Below, piece after piece: positions 10,749-23,367 of a stretch of 64,000 bases of DNA. Positions within the stretch are counted from its first letter, which is position 1; every line of letters begins with the position of its first letter. A model generated the notes under the pieces. That model was given only the letters and a program-made list of their open reading frames with translations, did no database searches and had not been told where the DNA came from. The position numbers and the translations under genes are program-made. Origin of the DNA: Climacium dendroides (taxonomy: Eukaryota; Streptophyta; Bryopsida; Hypnales; Climaciaceae); contig OX467092.1 of assembly GCA_950106755.1 (NCBI GenBank), positions 3,534,001-3,598,000 on the forward strand, given 5' to 3'.

Positions 10749-13700
10749 ATGGAATACAATCAAATGGCAACTGTTAGGGCAAATGGACAAGGGGTTCCAA
10801 TTTCTTTTCCGATTGGTGATTTGGGATACGCTGTTGTGAGTTCCTCTCGACTAAGTGCTCGCTTTCTTCTTGCTGAAAACTCGTTGGATATTGATAAGGA
10901 CGTTTTTGATAGTTCAAGTGGTGAACTCACGCATACTATAGGTCAAGAGCCCATTGTCTCTTCTCCACTGAGGCAGTGGCATCTGCATCCGGGTAGGTAT
11001 TTAGTATATGGCTTATCCAAATCCATGGTTGGAGCACCAACTCCAGAAGGTACCACTAGAATATCTAGCACTAGTACTTTTGAGACAGCGTTGCTTAACA
11101 CTATAAAGATCGAGCCAAGTGTTGAAGTCATTGCCATTGATAGTGATGATTTTGATGGTTCGTCGCCACCCTATAAAGTTCTACGATCAACTCTGCCTTT
11201 AGGAGTTCATGGGGCATCCTCATCTATCTCGCCTACTCCAGTCTTAGGGACACCATCCTCAACTTCTCGTGGATCCTCTATTATTTCATGTCTACAGAAG
11301 TTGTGCTACACCAAAGGTTCTAGGAATCCGTTTAAGAAGGTCGATTGGAACTCAATTAGAGTCTGTGTAGTCCAATTTGTTCCACCTTTGTTCAATGGTG
11401 ATGTGATATTTGAATTACCACCCGCCGGAGATGTTTCGGGAATTAACAGTTAGGCTAAGCTTCTCACCGGAATGGAGAAACACTACGATGGTCACGTTTG
11501 GACAAATCTTCATACGACAAATATAAAGAATGCAGACGGTCTAACATTTCGGTTGGCATCTTGCGTGGGCCACCTACGATGCGACAACCCGAGTTGTGAC
11601 TACCTAACTCGAAAGCACCATGTAGCTCTTATCAACGAGACTAAATGGGATGGTTGTTCTCCTGCTCCATTTGAGGTTTGTGCCATTCCTCCTATTGGTT
11701 CCACTATCACATGCAAGATTTGTGCGACTGCTCCATCGTGTATTGGTAGTTGTCTTGCGAAAATATATTATGTAGTTGGGTCACAGGACATGACTCGGGC
11801 TTGTGTTCATTTCGGTATTCACAACCACCCTGTGAAAGATGGAGACTGCCGGGACTCCAAGGAGAGAATTCGGTCCTTGATATCAGACCAAGTTGAGTGG
11901 AACCCCTCTGGAACAAATTCCGCTATTGTCCTGGAGGCTAGCAAGGAGTTCCTTGGAGAGATGCTACTTCGAGCCGAAGGAGCTACGCCTACCCCATTCG
12001 GATTACAAAAATTAATGCCTGTTTTGGAGAAATGCAAATTCATGAGTTCCCCAAGTATTCGCAATGAAGTTAGTACATTCAAGTACTTCCGCCGCTTTGG
12101 AGTCATGGACAGCATCACAAAGCTTCGTGGCTGCAGCAATTGGGCTTTTGTACAAGAGAACAAATTCCCTGGACAGGGATCTGACTCTGACAAAGTCTTC
12201 GTGTTCAAAATGTCGGAGGTTGGCCCTGGAAGTGGCGTGGACTTGGTATCATGTATGCAACCTGGTGGTGACCTTGAGGATGCATGGATCATGTTTGATC
12301 ATGTTAGGCGAGTGAACTACAATTGCGTGTCATGTTTATGACACGACCTATTGCCGAGTTATGACTATTGCGGTTTGCGATATGCAATCAAAATATGTAG
12401 TTGCCCAATGCGACTTCTGGAAAAACTTAAACGTCGTGATGGGTAGACATGGAAACACCTTGCCCTATTTTAAAGGCTTCATGGCTGATTCGGCACAAGC
12501 AAACTAGAATGCGGTGCGCATTGTTTACGGAAGTGGTGACCCAACAGGGCCCATGCCCAATCGAGAACGTACATGTTTATTTCATTGGACTCAGTCAATG
12601 GAAAAACACACGAAAGCAGACATTCGCAGTGACCTTCAAGACCAACATCGAAAGTTGTGCAAACAATATAAGGATGCAAATTCTTTAGCACAGGCAGAGA
12701 TTAGGTTTCATACAATTCGAACGTGGTGGCATTCATCTGGAGCCACAACCGGAGAGGGGCTTCGCCATTTGGAGTTGTGGTTAGCGTTTTGGCACTTCCG
12801 GTATAGACAATGGGGAGCATTCATGGACACTGTAAGATTCTTGATCATCCTATCCTTCATTTGTTTGTTTTGCCAAGCTAGGATTCATATTTTTGGGTTA
12901 TCTTATATCATTGCTATTCGTTTCTTCCATGAATGGTTTCTGTCTTCAATTATTGGAGTACTTCATGTAACAACCCTGCCCTGTAGACGTTAAATCAAGG
13001 AAAGAGTGGTACTCTTTATTTGTAATAGCTTTAATCCATACTCCACAAAACAGGGACTCACTGAATATGAACTCGGGCTTATTCCTACTTGCAACCTCGC
13101 GGAGATTGTACATAACAAATGGTTGCAACAATCTGGAAAACGTGGCTCTGATTTGTATGTTGCCACTGTGGATGACTGTGTTCGGGCGTTCATGCAAATG
13201 ATTAGATATTACCAGTTTCTAAAAGGTGAGAAGCCGGGAACTGGTCCAGGAAAAGAAGAGCTCTTGCTTCGTGTAGCATAGAGATATGCCCAACGTACCG
13301 GTAATCCGAAAGGATTGAATGATGCCATGGCATCTGTACCAGGTGTTCAAGAGTATTGCACTAGGAAGCCCCATTTGGAAGGCGAGGAAGTTTTTGGATC
13401 TGAGAAGCGAATGCCCAATCTTCTACCTGGTTCTAAATATGATTCACATCGTCCCGACAAAGTGAATTTCTCTCGACCCCGTGTTGGAACTAGGGCCACC
13501 CCTGCACCCACATCGGTCATTTCCTTGGATCGGATTTCTGAAGAATCATGGCCTGTGACGCATGAAGATTATCCGGATTTGTTGGAATCACCTAAGACAA
13601 GGTCAATTCTTTCAACTGAGGTGGCCTTCCATGTGAGGACTGTTCAAGAAACAGTTTGTGATGAGTCTGAATGGCATATTGCCCGCTTGCCTAAGACGTC

Positions 13701-14490
13701 TTCAAAGGCATGTTTTGCATTGCAGGCCATTACGCGAAAAAAGTGTGTTGCAAAGATAGTGCAAGGCAATAGGGGAACAACTTCACCTACATATACCGGC
13801 AGCATGGACAACTATAAGAAAAATAGGATTGAGAGAATGCAATTCTTTTTCTGCAATGATGATATATCGCGGTGCGTCAAAGGTTCTCGACAGAAATGGG
13901 TTTTATCAAAACCGGAAGTACCAGACATATGGCCGGTGCAAGTTGGAACCAATCTTACGCCCAAAGAGATCCTAGATCTTCAAAATGCAGGGTTCTGTCT
14001 TCTGCAGCGTCTTGAAATTTCCCCTCGTAGGCTATTTGGAAATCATGATTTGCCACTTGATGTTTTGGGACTTCAAGTTCCAGAGTCACCTGCAGAGCAC
14101 CCTAGCACACAGTCAGGAAAGAAGATTCGGAGGAATCTAAAAGCACCTACAACAAAGCAAGCAAACAATTGCGCCTCCGCACTTACAATGAAAGCAGTGG
14201 TTCATGAAGTTACTATGGTACCGCATCCAGGCTTCGGATGCATCATTGCCCTGGACTTAGGTACACCGCCTGCCATTAAACGTTACATGATCACTGTAAG
14301 TGCATTCCCTGAATGCACTTGCCCTTATTTCAAGGAGATGACAACAAAGGCTCTAGGAAAAAGAGGGCAATGGGCTAATTGCAAGCACTTGTACTTTTTG
14401 TTCACTAGAGTTTGCCAATTGGATGCAGAAGTAGATCTTTTTATTCATGCTCCAAGCTTTAGCTTTAACGAAGTGAAATGCATACTTTAG
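10749..14490 (+). pseudogene. MULE transposase with SWIM zinc finger, decayed
   Basis: The frame from 10,749 runs through an in-frame TAG at 11,451-11,453 and covers a Ser/Pro-rich N-terminus and a Cys/His region ending in HFGIHNHPV, like the FLYWCH/WRKY-GCM1 fingers of MULEs. A frame change near 12,325 then leads into the core (VYDTTYC, FMADSAQAN, CLFHWTQS), which is broken by TAG at 12,505-12,507, probably a former Trp. An intron is likely at 12,832-12,986, followed by another frame change near 13,020. A TAG at 13,279-13,281 separates the last block, which ends in a SWIM finger: CTCPYF then CKHLYF near 14,308-14,395. The order finger, DDE core, SWIM is typical of MuDR/MULE proteins. I found no convincing terminal inverted repeats. 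It is clearly non-functional as it stands. Confidence 0.88.
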
Positions 14491-15246
14491 AGTGGTATCT
14501 TGAAGCTTAAATCCAATTAGTATACATTTCTACTTCTTGCCGGTTGATGCTAGCATATTGTAGTGTAGCTTTGGATGATGTGCTCCAAACTTGTTTCATG
14601 TAAGAATTGTAGTGAGACTAAAAGGGCCACTACTTCATTTCAATTGTCATTTGTCCATTGCACCTTGCACTATCATGCATTCGTGCATGATTGCCCATCC
14701 ACGCTCTCTAGTATGATTTGTATATATCTCTGGATATAAAATATTCATAGAGGGTTGTTTAGATTGTTATTGATAATTGCAACAAAATAAAATGGCCTTC
14801 CCTCGTCCCAATCCACTAAAAATGACCTTGCCTGAATTCCCTTTTCACAATGAATGGAGTAGGACAACGGCAAACTTCTAAATGCATAAGGTGACCACCT
14901 CTAAGGTTCCTCTCGGTACTAAGAGGTAACCTAGAGGTGGTCACCTTATGCATTCAAAATTCTGCAACATTTATCTGAACTTGCTATGGTTGTAAACCCA
15001 TTTTTTATTAGCACTATCTCATGCTAGCATTGGTAGAAGTTAGCTTCCCTTGCAATACATATGAGTACTAATTATTGATGACATGATTGCAAACATAATT
15101 GAAATGCATTATTATCAATAGGAAGTTTGGCAACATGCTAATGCCTTTTATATGATAAATTGGTAAAGTGGTCGCGCATGGATGAACTTAATTAATCATT
15201 TTTACCCTATCACATGGAAATGATAGCCTAATTCCAAGCCTTCTAA
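14491..15246. other. Spacer between MULE remnant and giant hAT
   Basis: Non-coding sequence apart from the hairpin at 14,881-14,955. It is the host sequence into which the giant hAT inserted. Confidence 0.5.
14881..14955. repeat. Near-perfect hairpin
   Basis: The left arm begins AATGCATAAGGTGACCACCT and the right arm is its complement ending at 14,955. The outer 23 bp match perfectly and the inner ~11 bp contain a small indel and one mismatch. The loop is about 6-8 nt. It could be a tiny foldback element or a MULE-end relic. Confidence 0.85.
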
Positions 15247-15254
15247 CTACGGTT
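15247..15254. repeat. 8-bp target site duplication, left copy (CTACGGTT)
   Basis: Identical to 29,386-29,393. Eight base pairs is the target duplication length of hAT transposons. Confidence 0.93.
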
Positions 15255-15419
15255 CAGGGTTGTCTATCCGGACGTGACGTGGGTTTTTCACGTCCGCATG
15301 TCATGACGCGTCCGTCCTGATGTGTCGTAACGTCGTCAGGATCCGTCACCAATATTGACGTGACCGTTTCAGCATGGATGAAGTCTGTCCAGCTGTGGAC
15401 GGCCTCCTGGACAGTAAGC

Positions 15420-15600
15420 CGTCCCCCGGACAACAGGCCGTCCCCAGGACGAGAAGCCGTCCCCAAAACGAGAAGCCGTCCCCAGGACGGGAAGCTGTCC
15501 CTAGGACGGGAAGCCGTCCCCAGGACGGGAAGCCATCCCCAAGACGAGAAGCCGTCCCCAGGACGAGAAGCCGTCCCTAGGACGGGAGGCCGTTTCCGTT
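15420..15600. repeat. 19-bp GACGG/CCGTC array, left subterminal
   Basis: About eight copies of AGGACGGGAAGCCGTCCCC with a 19-bp period (GCCGTCCCC at 15,437, 15,456, 15,475 and on). Each unit is a small inverted repeat of GACGG and CCGTC. It lies between the left end of the element and the TATA box of the transposase gene. Clustered subterminal motifs are typical transposase-binding sites in hAT elements. Confidence 0.9.
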
Positions 15601-15688
15601 GGGCTTAGGGTCCACCCGTCGACACATCAGCCGCCTACGTCAGTCCGTCTAGCTGGATTTTAGGGTTTTAGGATCGCCCTGAAAGGTG

Positions 15689-15696
15689 TATATTAA
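15689..15696 (+). promoter_or_regulatory. TATA box of the hAT transposase gene
   Basis: TATATTAA lies about 90 bp after the left GACGG array and 223 bp before the first ATG of the transposase. Confidence 0.55.
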
Positions 15697-15911
15697 GGAC
15701 TTACGCCTATTCAAGATTACTTTTCCTTGCTGATTTTGGCTTTCATGACTTGATTGGAGTACAACCATTGCGGTAAAGCAAAATCCAAGAAGAATGTGTT
15801 GTGGTGGCACTTGTTGTGAGAGCAACAAGTATTGCTTCTACATCGCATTTTATACAGAATACTAATCTTCTTTCTTGTGCAGGGGCAAGTAGGAAAGAAT
15901 AGATAAGAGCA

Positions 15912-18900
15912 ATGGGTGGAAGAAGATCACATTGGGAACCTTGGTACACACTACGAATGGATGGAAAAGTTGCTTGCAAGTTTTGCGAAGCTTTGCTAAG
16001 CTATCGAAAAGATCGATTGCTTTTCCATTTGGGGTACCGACGAATAGACAAGCTCCCTGGAGTGAGAGCCTGCACTAAAGTTAGTGCAGCCGTGAAGCTA
16101 ATGTTTTTTAATTGCGGAGGGGATTATACCTGCAAGCACTTCGGACAGGAGTGGACAGGATGTGGAAGTGACATCTCCATCAATGGTACTTCTGAGTGTT
16201 GTACGTGGTGAACAAGAACCCGATGCCTCAATCTCAGGAAACGATGGAGGAGAAAACACTAGGGGACAAAGCTCTCAAGTACGATCATCAGACGCACCCA
16301 ACCCGAGTTTGGTCCACAGTCGATCAATGAGGCAATTGTATGTGCAAGAAGGAATGAATACATCAAACAAGCAAGTACTAGACAAAAAGTGGGCTAAGTT
16401 CTTCTATGAAACCAATATACCTTTCAATGTAGCGAGGCATCCGGCTTTTTTGGATGCCATGAAATCAACATCAGAATCGAGAGTTGGCTACAAACCTCCA
16501 GCGTACCATGCACTTCATACAAACCTCATGAAATCTACAAAAGACGAAGTGGTGGCAATGGTAGCGGAGAAGACAAAGGCACCAATCCACAAGTACGGCG
16601 TTACAATATGCTTTGATGGATGGGACAATGTCAACCATCGACCATTGATGAATGTCATGTTGGCATGTACAAGTGGAGAGGTGTTTCTTGGATCCATAGA
16701 CACAACAGGCGAACGCAAAGATGCTACTTATGTGGCTAATTGCATGGGTGATTATATTGACAGGGTAGGGGCGCAAAATGTGGTACAAGTTTGTACAGAC
16801 AATGCAGGGAACATGTTGGCTGCTAGTGCTTTGTTACTTCGTCGATTTCCACACTTATATTTTCAAGGGTGTTCAGCACATGCACTTGACCTTCTACTTG
16901 AAGATTGGGGCAAACAAGATTGGATAAAAAGTATGGTCAAGAAAGCCAAGTCAATTGTGAAATACATTCGCACACATCACGTGACACTTGCAATTTTTCG
17001 ACGACATTCTCCTAATCTCATTTTGAAGAATCCCGTTGAAACACGCTTTGCAACCATGTTCCTTATGATTGAGCATTTGGTACATGTGAGGGTAGCGATA
17101 GAATCAACAGTCCACGATCCGCAATGGAATGAGTACACAGAGAGATTGACATCAGAGGAAAAGAAAATAAAAGCCAACGATGTGCGACAGTATGTACGAA
17201 CGGATGAATTTTGGAGGAGATGTTTAAACTTTGTGCACATAGTGGAGCCCGTATTGGTTGCTCTTAGAGAGTTTGATGGCAAGCACCCATGCTTAGACAA
17301 GGCATGGCTTGTGATGAAAAAGGTGGAAAAGCATGTTTTATCTCTACGGGATCCACCATTTTCTTTGGAACCACGGTATGCAATTCCTGCCATCGATGAT
17401 TTCTACAAGCGTTGGGGCATGCTAAGGACAGATTTGCATTATGTTGGGGCTCTATTGAATCCTTTTTTACTTGACGAAGTTTTGCTAATGGATGATGACG
17501 AGGCAAGAGAAGGCATATTGAGAGTATTGCGCAAATTGGCTATTCCAGATCAAGCATTTGCTTCAGCTTTGTCTGAGTACCAAGCATTTCGAGATCGTCG
17601 GGGCATTTTTGGTGGACTTCCCGATGTAAACACTTTAAATTTGCAGCCTCACGAATGGTAGGACCTTCTCGGAGCCGGTGCTCGTACACTTGCACCAATT
17701 GCAAAAAAGATCCTCGCCCAAGTGTGCTCTGCATCGTCGTGTGAACGCAATTGGAGCATATATTCGTTTGTCCACAACAAATCACGCAATAGAATGACAT
17801 CAGAGCGTGCTCAGGAATTGGTTTACATTTACACCAATTCCAAAACTCTTAGAGAAAGGGCTGCAGCAAATCCGACAAGGTGGTACACCGAGAACATGAT
17901 GTCAGAAGATTCCATGACCGATGAATCGGATGGTCTAGACCATGGTTCGGTTTGCTTTAACCCCAATGATGACGATTCAGATGATAGTTCCAATGATGGC
18001 AATGACCTACCATTCCATGGATTTTAGGGGGCGAGAGGAGTGCGTCCTCTAATTGATGCATCTGTATTTGACTTTGAAGAGGGGGATAATAACGACAATG
18101 ACCACGAGGGATATAATGGAAGTCCACCACAAATGCCACAAGGGTGGAATGTTGGGCCAAGTGGGGGAAATACGAATGAAGACATTGTGGCACCGAGACC
18201 ACTAAATCCAGATCCTATCGATGTACAAGTTGATGCCCCAATGGAAAGAGATAGTGTTGACATGGAAAGAGGACGTGAACAAGACGTAGTAGTACCACAA
18301 TCATTGCCTACGAGGACCACCCACGGAGAAGGACCCCCTCATGGTGGAGAATTAGATATGCCCCCTCCAAGTCAAGGGGATGTTGCACTACAACGTCAAA
18401 CACCAATACTAGAGAATCTACAAATCCAAAATTCAGCCAGGCCATCTAATTCCGGAGTTCGTCTACATGGACCCACTTCAACGATAGGTACACGATTGGC
18501 TAGTATGGTGTCCCAGCGTACGACTACAAACCCGACTTCATTGCACCCACCTACACGCGCCAATAATCGAGGGAAGCATCCACGACATGAAGGTACTACT
18601 AGTCAACGTGTGAGTCCTAAAACACGTAGAAGACTAACGAGAGAAGAAGCGGCATCCCAACCATTTTCAAGAGAAGTTCACATAGGAGGGCCTAGTATAG
18701 ATGGCATTATGGACGCAACGGGCCAACGGCTTTTTCGAACATTGTCTTTTATAATTCGACCACAACGAAATCGAAATTCGAATGCCTCTAGCGAAAGTGG
18801 TAGTGCAACATCCAGTGATGATGGCGAGTCCATCGGTGCTAGTATAGGCGAAGATGGTGAGGCTCCAGGAGATAGTGATTATCTAGGGATAGTGCCTCGA

Positions 18901-18996
18901 CAAGGTCCACGAGTAGAAAGTAGTGGTAATGAACCAATTGTAGCAGAAGCAACGGCCAATACTTCTAGGCGCGTTCTTAGGCATGGAAGACGTTGA
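15912..18996 (+). pseudogene. hAT transposase (BED finger, DUF659, dimerisation region), decayed
   Basis: The N-terminus from 15,912 has a BED-type finger (W..W, CKFC, HLGYR, C). A frame change near 16,125 leads into the main frame. That frame holds the DUF659/hAT core, with CFDGW at 16,609-16,623, CTDNAGN at 16,792-16,812 and CSAHALDLLLEDW at about 16,870-16,910. These are the family's catalytic-aspartate and C..H regions. A TAG at 17,659-17,661 cuts off the C-terminal dimerisation block (LAPIAKKILAQVCSASSCERN and RMTSERAQELVYIY). A second TAG at 18,025-18,027 separates a further 320-residue, Asp/Ser/Pro-rich disordered tail in the same frame, ending at 18,994. That tail is long for a hAT transposase. 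It is the first gene of the giant element and presumably once mobilised it. Not functional as read. Confidence 0.93.
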
Positions 18997-19576
18997 ATGT
19001 TTTTCAAAAGACAATAGGATCTTCATGTTTTCAAATACAATGGATTTTGAGGCTCAATACCTTACATATTGAAATCGGCATTAATATGAAGTATTTTTGT
19101 TCCTTTCATTCTATCCTTCATTTATGGTAAGGGTTTCAATTTATTTTGATACATATTGTAACTAATATGATTTGATTTCCATGTTTAGCTTTTCTAAAAT
19201 CAAAATAAATAGATTTTTTCATTAAATTAAAAAAGGCATAACTAGAAAATGGATTCTTATATTAGCCAAAAATATTAAAATATTCTATTGATTTTGAATA
19301 AAAAGATAAATTTGGGTTGATAGTCAAATTTGACTTCAAGGTGTTTGTTGTAGTTGTTTACTTGTTTGAGGTGTGATAAAAAAAAGATACACTCAATGTT
19401 TAGATAAAATACATTTATATATATATAAAAACGAGTACAAAATGGATTGAAGGCACAAAGTGTGCTACATTGCTATGGATGTCCTCAAGCCGATACTATA
19501 ATAACCACATTTGCTAAGAAAACATTAATTTTGCAAATCTATGGTAATACACTATCATCTAATCCTCATTGTACGC
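18997..19576. other. AT-rich spacer between convergent transposase and kinase genes
   Basis: Low-GC sequence with TTTTT/AAAAA runs between the 3' ends of the transposase (+) and kinase-like (-) genes. It would contain both polyadenylation regions. No gene seen. Confidence 0.5.
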
Positions 19577-21220
19577 TTAGTCATCTTGAAGGTCTTGTTC
19601 TTTCCGGGCCTCGCGGTAGCAATCCACGGGTGGTGTCCAAAACGTTGGAGCACCACTTAGACGTTGCACGGCAAATGTCACTGAGCGTCGTTGTAGTGGC
19701 TCCACCTTGCACAATTCACCCAGTGTCACTTGAAATGTACCAAATGCCGTATGGTCAGAAATCATCTCTGTATTTTCGCGATCCTTTTTCCATACCTTCA
19801 TAGCCAATCTCCCTATGGAGTATCCATCCGTGTATATACTAACAAATGGTGGCTTACCCATGCGACTAGGAGATGTTGAAGTTCCTGTCTCTCCAACCAT
19901 GTACATCAACTCCGGAGCCACCCACCAACGTTGCTTGCGAGTTGCCTGCAACTTATTTGCACAACTGAATTGGTAAAGAGAAGGGGTTTCTTCATTGATG
20001 CGGCTACCCATTCCCCAATCACATAGACCAATCCACACGGTTCTTCTATCGTCATTCGGAAAGTGAAGCATGATGTTCTCCGGTGTGATGTCGTTGTGCA
20101 GTACTGAACATTATTGCACTGCATCCACAATGCAGAGCAATGTCCACACAAGTTCGGTGCGCTTCCGTCTGTATGCCATTAGTCGTTTCATAGCTTGCAT
20201 TGTTTGTGGAGTTGCATGGTAAGCCACCTCCCCAATTTCGTCTGGATCTCGGGTCTTCTCATCAAGGGTAAACATGGCGCCTAGAGTACCTCCATTCCAC
20301 CATTGAGAATAACACTCCATGGTCATGTCATTTATGGCAAAGAATTTGATGACCCCTGGATGATCGCATGGACAAACCAATGCCTCAATGGACAACTTCT
20401 CCCTTGACTTCTTCAAGTCATCAACGCGCACGACTGACTTCCCAGCTAATTCCATATTCTCGGGAATATGGTTCGAATTCTGAAGACAAACCTTGCGCAC
20501 CCTCCCGTGCCCCCCTTGTTTGTTATGGCCAGACAACGGAACCACCACAACTCCTCTCTCAAGAAAAACCACTCCACCCGCAGCTTGTTGACCAAAGGCC
20601 AAGTTTTGACTTCGCTGAAACCACAGAGCAGAACGGATGTTGTTTGAAGATAGTCCCCGCATTGCTTCATGCCACCAATACACCTTCTTGTGCAACAAAT
20701 TCAATGCTTGTTGTTTGGGAACGACACTCTTTTGAAAGCCTTTGATTTTTTCCGCAACTTGGGCAAGGTTGAAGATGCACGTTTGCACTTGTGACTCCAG
20801 CCAATGATTGAAGGATTCCTTTGTGCGGTCTTCCAACCATTCATCCTCGCTCATTGTTGTCCAAAACATGTGGTGGAACTTTTGTTTGATGGCATCCACC
20901 CCCTGTAATCCGCGCGACACATATGTTGTGTTCAACTGCGGAATCGAATACTGCTCAAAAAAAACCAACGCCACTTCATGCAATTTGCGCGTTGCAACCT
21001 TGCTTGGCCACTTCTCTGGATTTGTGGCCTTGTGCCTTTTCCGTTGTTTTTTCTAAGACTTCGAAGACTCTCCCGCACCCACAATTGCTATGGCTCCTTC
21101 TGCAGCTATAGCCTCTGAAATCTGGCTTTCTGATTCCGCAGATGGGTCCAAACTCGTTCCATCTCCAACTCCTGAAAACCACGCATCAACCTTCCTCTTC
21201 GAGAAACCGCGACCAACCAT
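19577..21220 (-). pseudogene. Protein-kinase-like cargo gene, interrupted by two stops
   Basis: One frame of 548 codons runs from ATG at 21,220 to the stop at 19,577. It is interrupted by TAG at 21,055-21,053 (codon 56) and TAA at 20,113-20,111 (codon 370). The N-terminal ~230 residues are unassigned. Kinase subdomains then appear in order: a glycine-loop-like GGHGRVRKV (236-244), AGK (259-261), EALVCPCDHPGVIKF (279-293), the catalytic loop HNDITPEN (375-382), DWG in place of DFG (401-403), WWVAPE (near 433) and DGYSIG. HxD, N and the DxG aspartate are present, so the ancestor was probably an active Ser/Thr-type kinase. The second stop lies five residues before the catalytic His. It is convergent with the transposase and has its own GACGG array and TATA box upstream. 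Confidence 0.85.
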
Positions 21221-21407
21221 TGTGATAGTAGTGATAATCCAGAGGAATTAGGAATTCGGATTCCACAAAGTGAAAAACCGCCCCCTTATTCCTCAAACCA
21301 GCCTCTCACAAGCACTCGCGCTCCCAAGCAAGGACTGCAACCAATCCAAGACAAGCGAGCACCGTCAGAGCAAGAGAGACTGTGGCAGAAATGAATCCAA
21401 CCCCCTT

Positions 21408-21414
21408 CTATATA
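21408..21414 (-). promoter_or_regulatory. TATA box of the kinase-like gene
   Basis: TATATAG on the minus strand lies between the kinase-like ATG (about 190 bp downstream) and the GACGG array, which begins about 15 bp upstream. The layout matches the other two genes of the element. Confidence 0.6.
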
Positions 21415-21427
21415 CCCATTTCCTCTC

Positions 21428-21645
21428 GACGGCATGACCGTCGAGCTGGACAGGCATGCCGTCCACAGGACGGATATGCCGTCGAGAGGACGGTCATGCC
21501 GTCCACATCGACGGTCAAGCCGTCGACAGGACGGACATGCCCTCAAGGGGACGGTCGCGTCGTCCAGATCGACGGACAGGCCGTCAAGAGGACGGACTCC
21601 GTCCCCCATCCACGAGCGTCCAGGGCGTCCAGGGGACGAAAAGAC
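21428..21645. repeat. GACGG/CCGTC array upstream of the kinase-like gene
   Basis: Irregular units of about 16-20 bp alternate GACGG with CCGTC (for example GACGGTCATGCCGTCCACAT). The core words match those of the terminal arrays. It sits directly upstream of the minus-strand kinase promoter, in the interior of the element. Apparent open frames across it are repeat artefacts. Confidence 0.9.
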
Positions 21646-22556
21646 CGTCGAAACAAGCTATCGCCCAAAGTGTTGGAAGCATGGAATTAATTGCGAATCC
21701 TTGTTCAGGGAATTTCTCAATTATCTTGTTTTCCACCCTGGGACTTGTCAGGACAGGTGTCCATGTTTGAACTACTACATTATCTATGGTGGCGGGAAGT
21801 TTTGGAGTGCCAATTAAATGTTCACGTTTGTTCCTATGGATGTACAAATAAATACCAATAATGACATTCAAATGCAGATGAAGGGTTTAGGGTTTAGGCT
21901 CGAATAAAATGGAATTTTATTTAGTTGCACATAAATAAAGGGAAAAACATAGACCAAAATTACAAAAGGCCATATTCAAAACATCTTAATTTAAGACCTG
22001 GAATATTTTTGATGTTCACATAAAAAATTGGGTCATTTCATTTGCACCCATAATAAGAAAGTTGTGGCCAATGTTTGTATTACAACGATCAAGGCATCCC
22101 CTCACAACTTAAATAATTTATATGGATCAAATTTAAATGCAATGAATTTTAGAATTCCATATAGAGTAATTTCACCTTTGGGATTATTGTAATTTGATCC
22201 CAAACCTCCCTATATGTAAGTGCACCTAACAATTTCACAATTTAGTATTTCTTGAATATTCAACCTGCATGTACTCAATTCAAACATACAAACATTCACT
22301 AATTTACTAAGTCCATATCAAATATACAGAATCAAAGACAAAATGGCCCTCTAAAAGCTAAACTCTGATATCGTAAACTTAATTTTAAAATCGTTCATTA
22401 AAAAAGATATCTAAAAAACGCCGAAAAAAAAATGTATAATATAGAATCATTGATTTATTACAAACATTCTTACTTCTTGCATTTGATCCAATACACCAAA
22501 ACAAGAAGACTTCCCCTATCTATGCTGAAAGATAAACTTATACTCTGATTTATATT

Positions 22557-22765
22557 TCCAAGTAAACCCTAAACTCTAATAATCCATACCCTATACCCTA
22601 AACCCTATACTCTAAACCCTAAACCCTAAACCCTATATCCTAAACCCTATACTCTATACACTATACCCTAAACCCTAAACCCTATACCCTATATCCTAAA
22701 CCCTATACGCTATACTTTGTACCCTATACCCTAAACCCCACACCCTATATCTTAAACCTATACCT
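22557..22765. repeat. Degenerate CCCTAAA/CCCTATA telomere-like cluster
   Basis: Runs of CCCTAAA mixed with CCCTATA, CCCTATAT and CTCTAAA variants cover about 200 bp. CCCTAAA is the complement of the plant telomere repeat TTTAGGG. The heavy variation argues against an active telomere and for an old interstitial tract carried within the transposon. Confidence 0.85.
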
Positions 22766-23261
22766 TAAATGCTCTTTCTTATTTTCCTTTTAAGACTATT
22801 TGATGTTGCTCAACTTTATGTGATTTTAGCAAATAATTTCAAATTGAAGTAAGACCAAATCCAAAAATAGATGAATGTCTTCTAATATTTCATATAGTTT
22901 TCTAACAAATGTTTCGCCAAAAACCGTAATATATTACATTTGTCCTTTGGGTTGAAATTTTGATCTAGTTTCTTGTCCTATATACTAAAAGTCTTCTAAC
23001 TAATGGTTTTAGTTTAATTTAGGATACTAACACTTTTGAATCTAAAACTCATATCTATATTTTACTTATTTCCTATTACATTAAAAGTGAACCAATATAG
23101 TGTTTCACAGAATAGAATGTAGATAATTAAAGAATATATAATCTTTAAATGGAAATACTGACATCCTCATATAACTGCTAGTTAATTCTCAAAATCATCG
23201 AACCATGCAAGTTGAATGAAGTGTGAAGCCAAGAATACCTTAACATCCATAATATTCCCTG

Positions 23262-23367
23262 TACCTTTATAATATCACATTTTAACACTATGTGATGTTA
23301 CAGAAGTGGAGTGGCTGTTGCAATTTTGTATTATTATACGGTGTTAAAATGTGATATTATAAAGGTA
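23262..23367. mobile_element. Small MITE-like inverted repeat
   Basis: Perfect 27-bp arms (23,262-23,288 and 23,341-23,367, beginning TACCTTTATAATATCACA) flank a 52-bp centre. A diverged copy of the same arm motif follows at about 23,375-23,416. No clear target duplication was found, so the MITE call is tentative. It lies within the giant hAT. Confidence 0.6.

Noticed and set aside
15360..15608. CRISPR-like appearance of the 19-20-bp arrays
   Set aside because: Units are head-to-tail without unique spacers, in a eukaryotic transposon. These are subterminal tandem repeats.
22557..22765. A true chromosome end
   Set aside because: The repeats are degenerate and flanked on both sides by transposon sequence.
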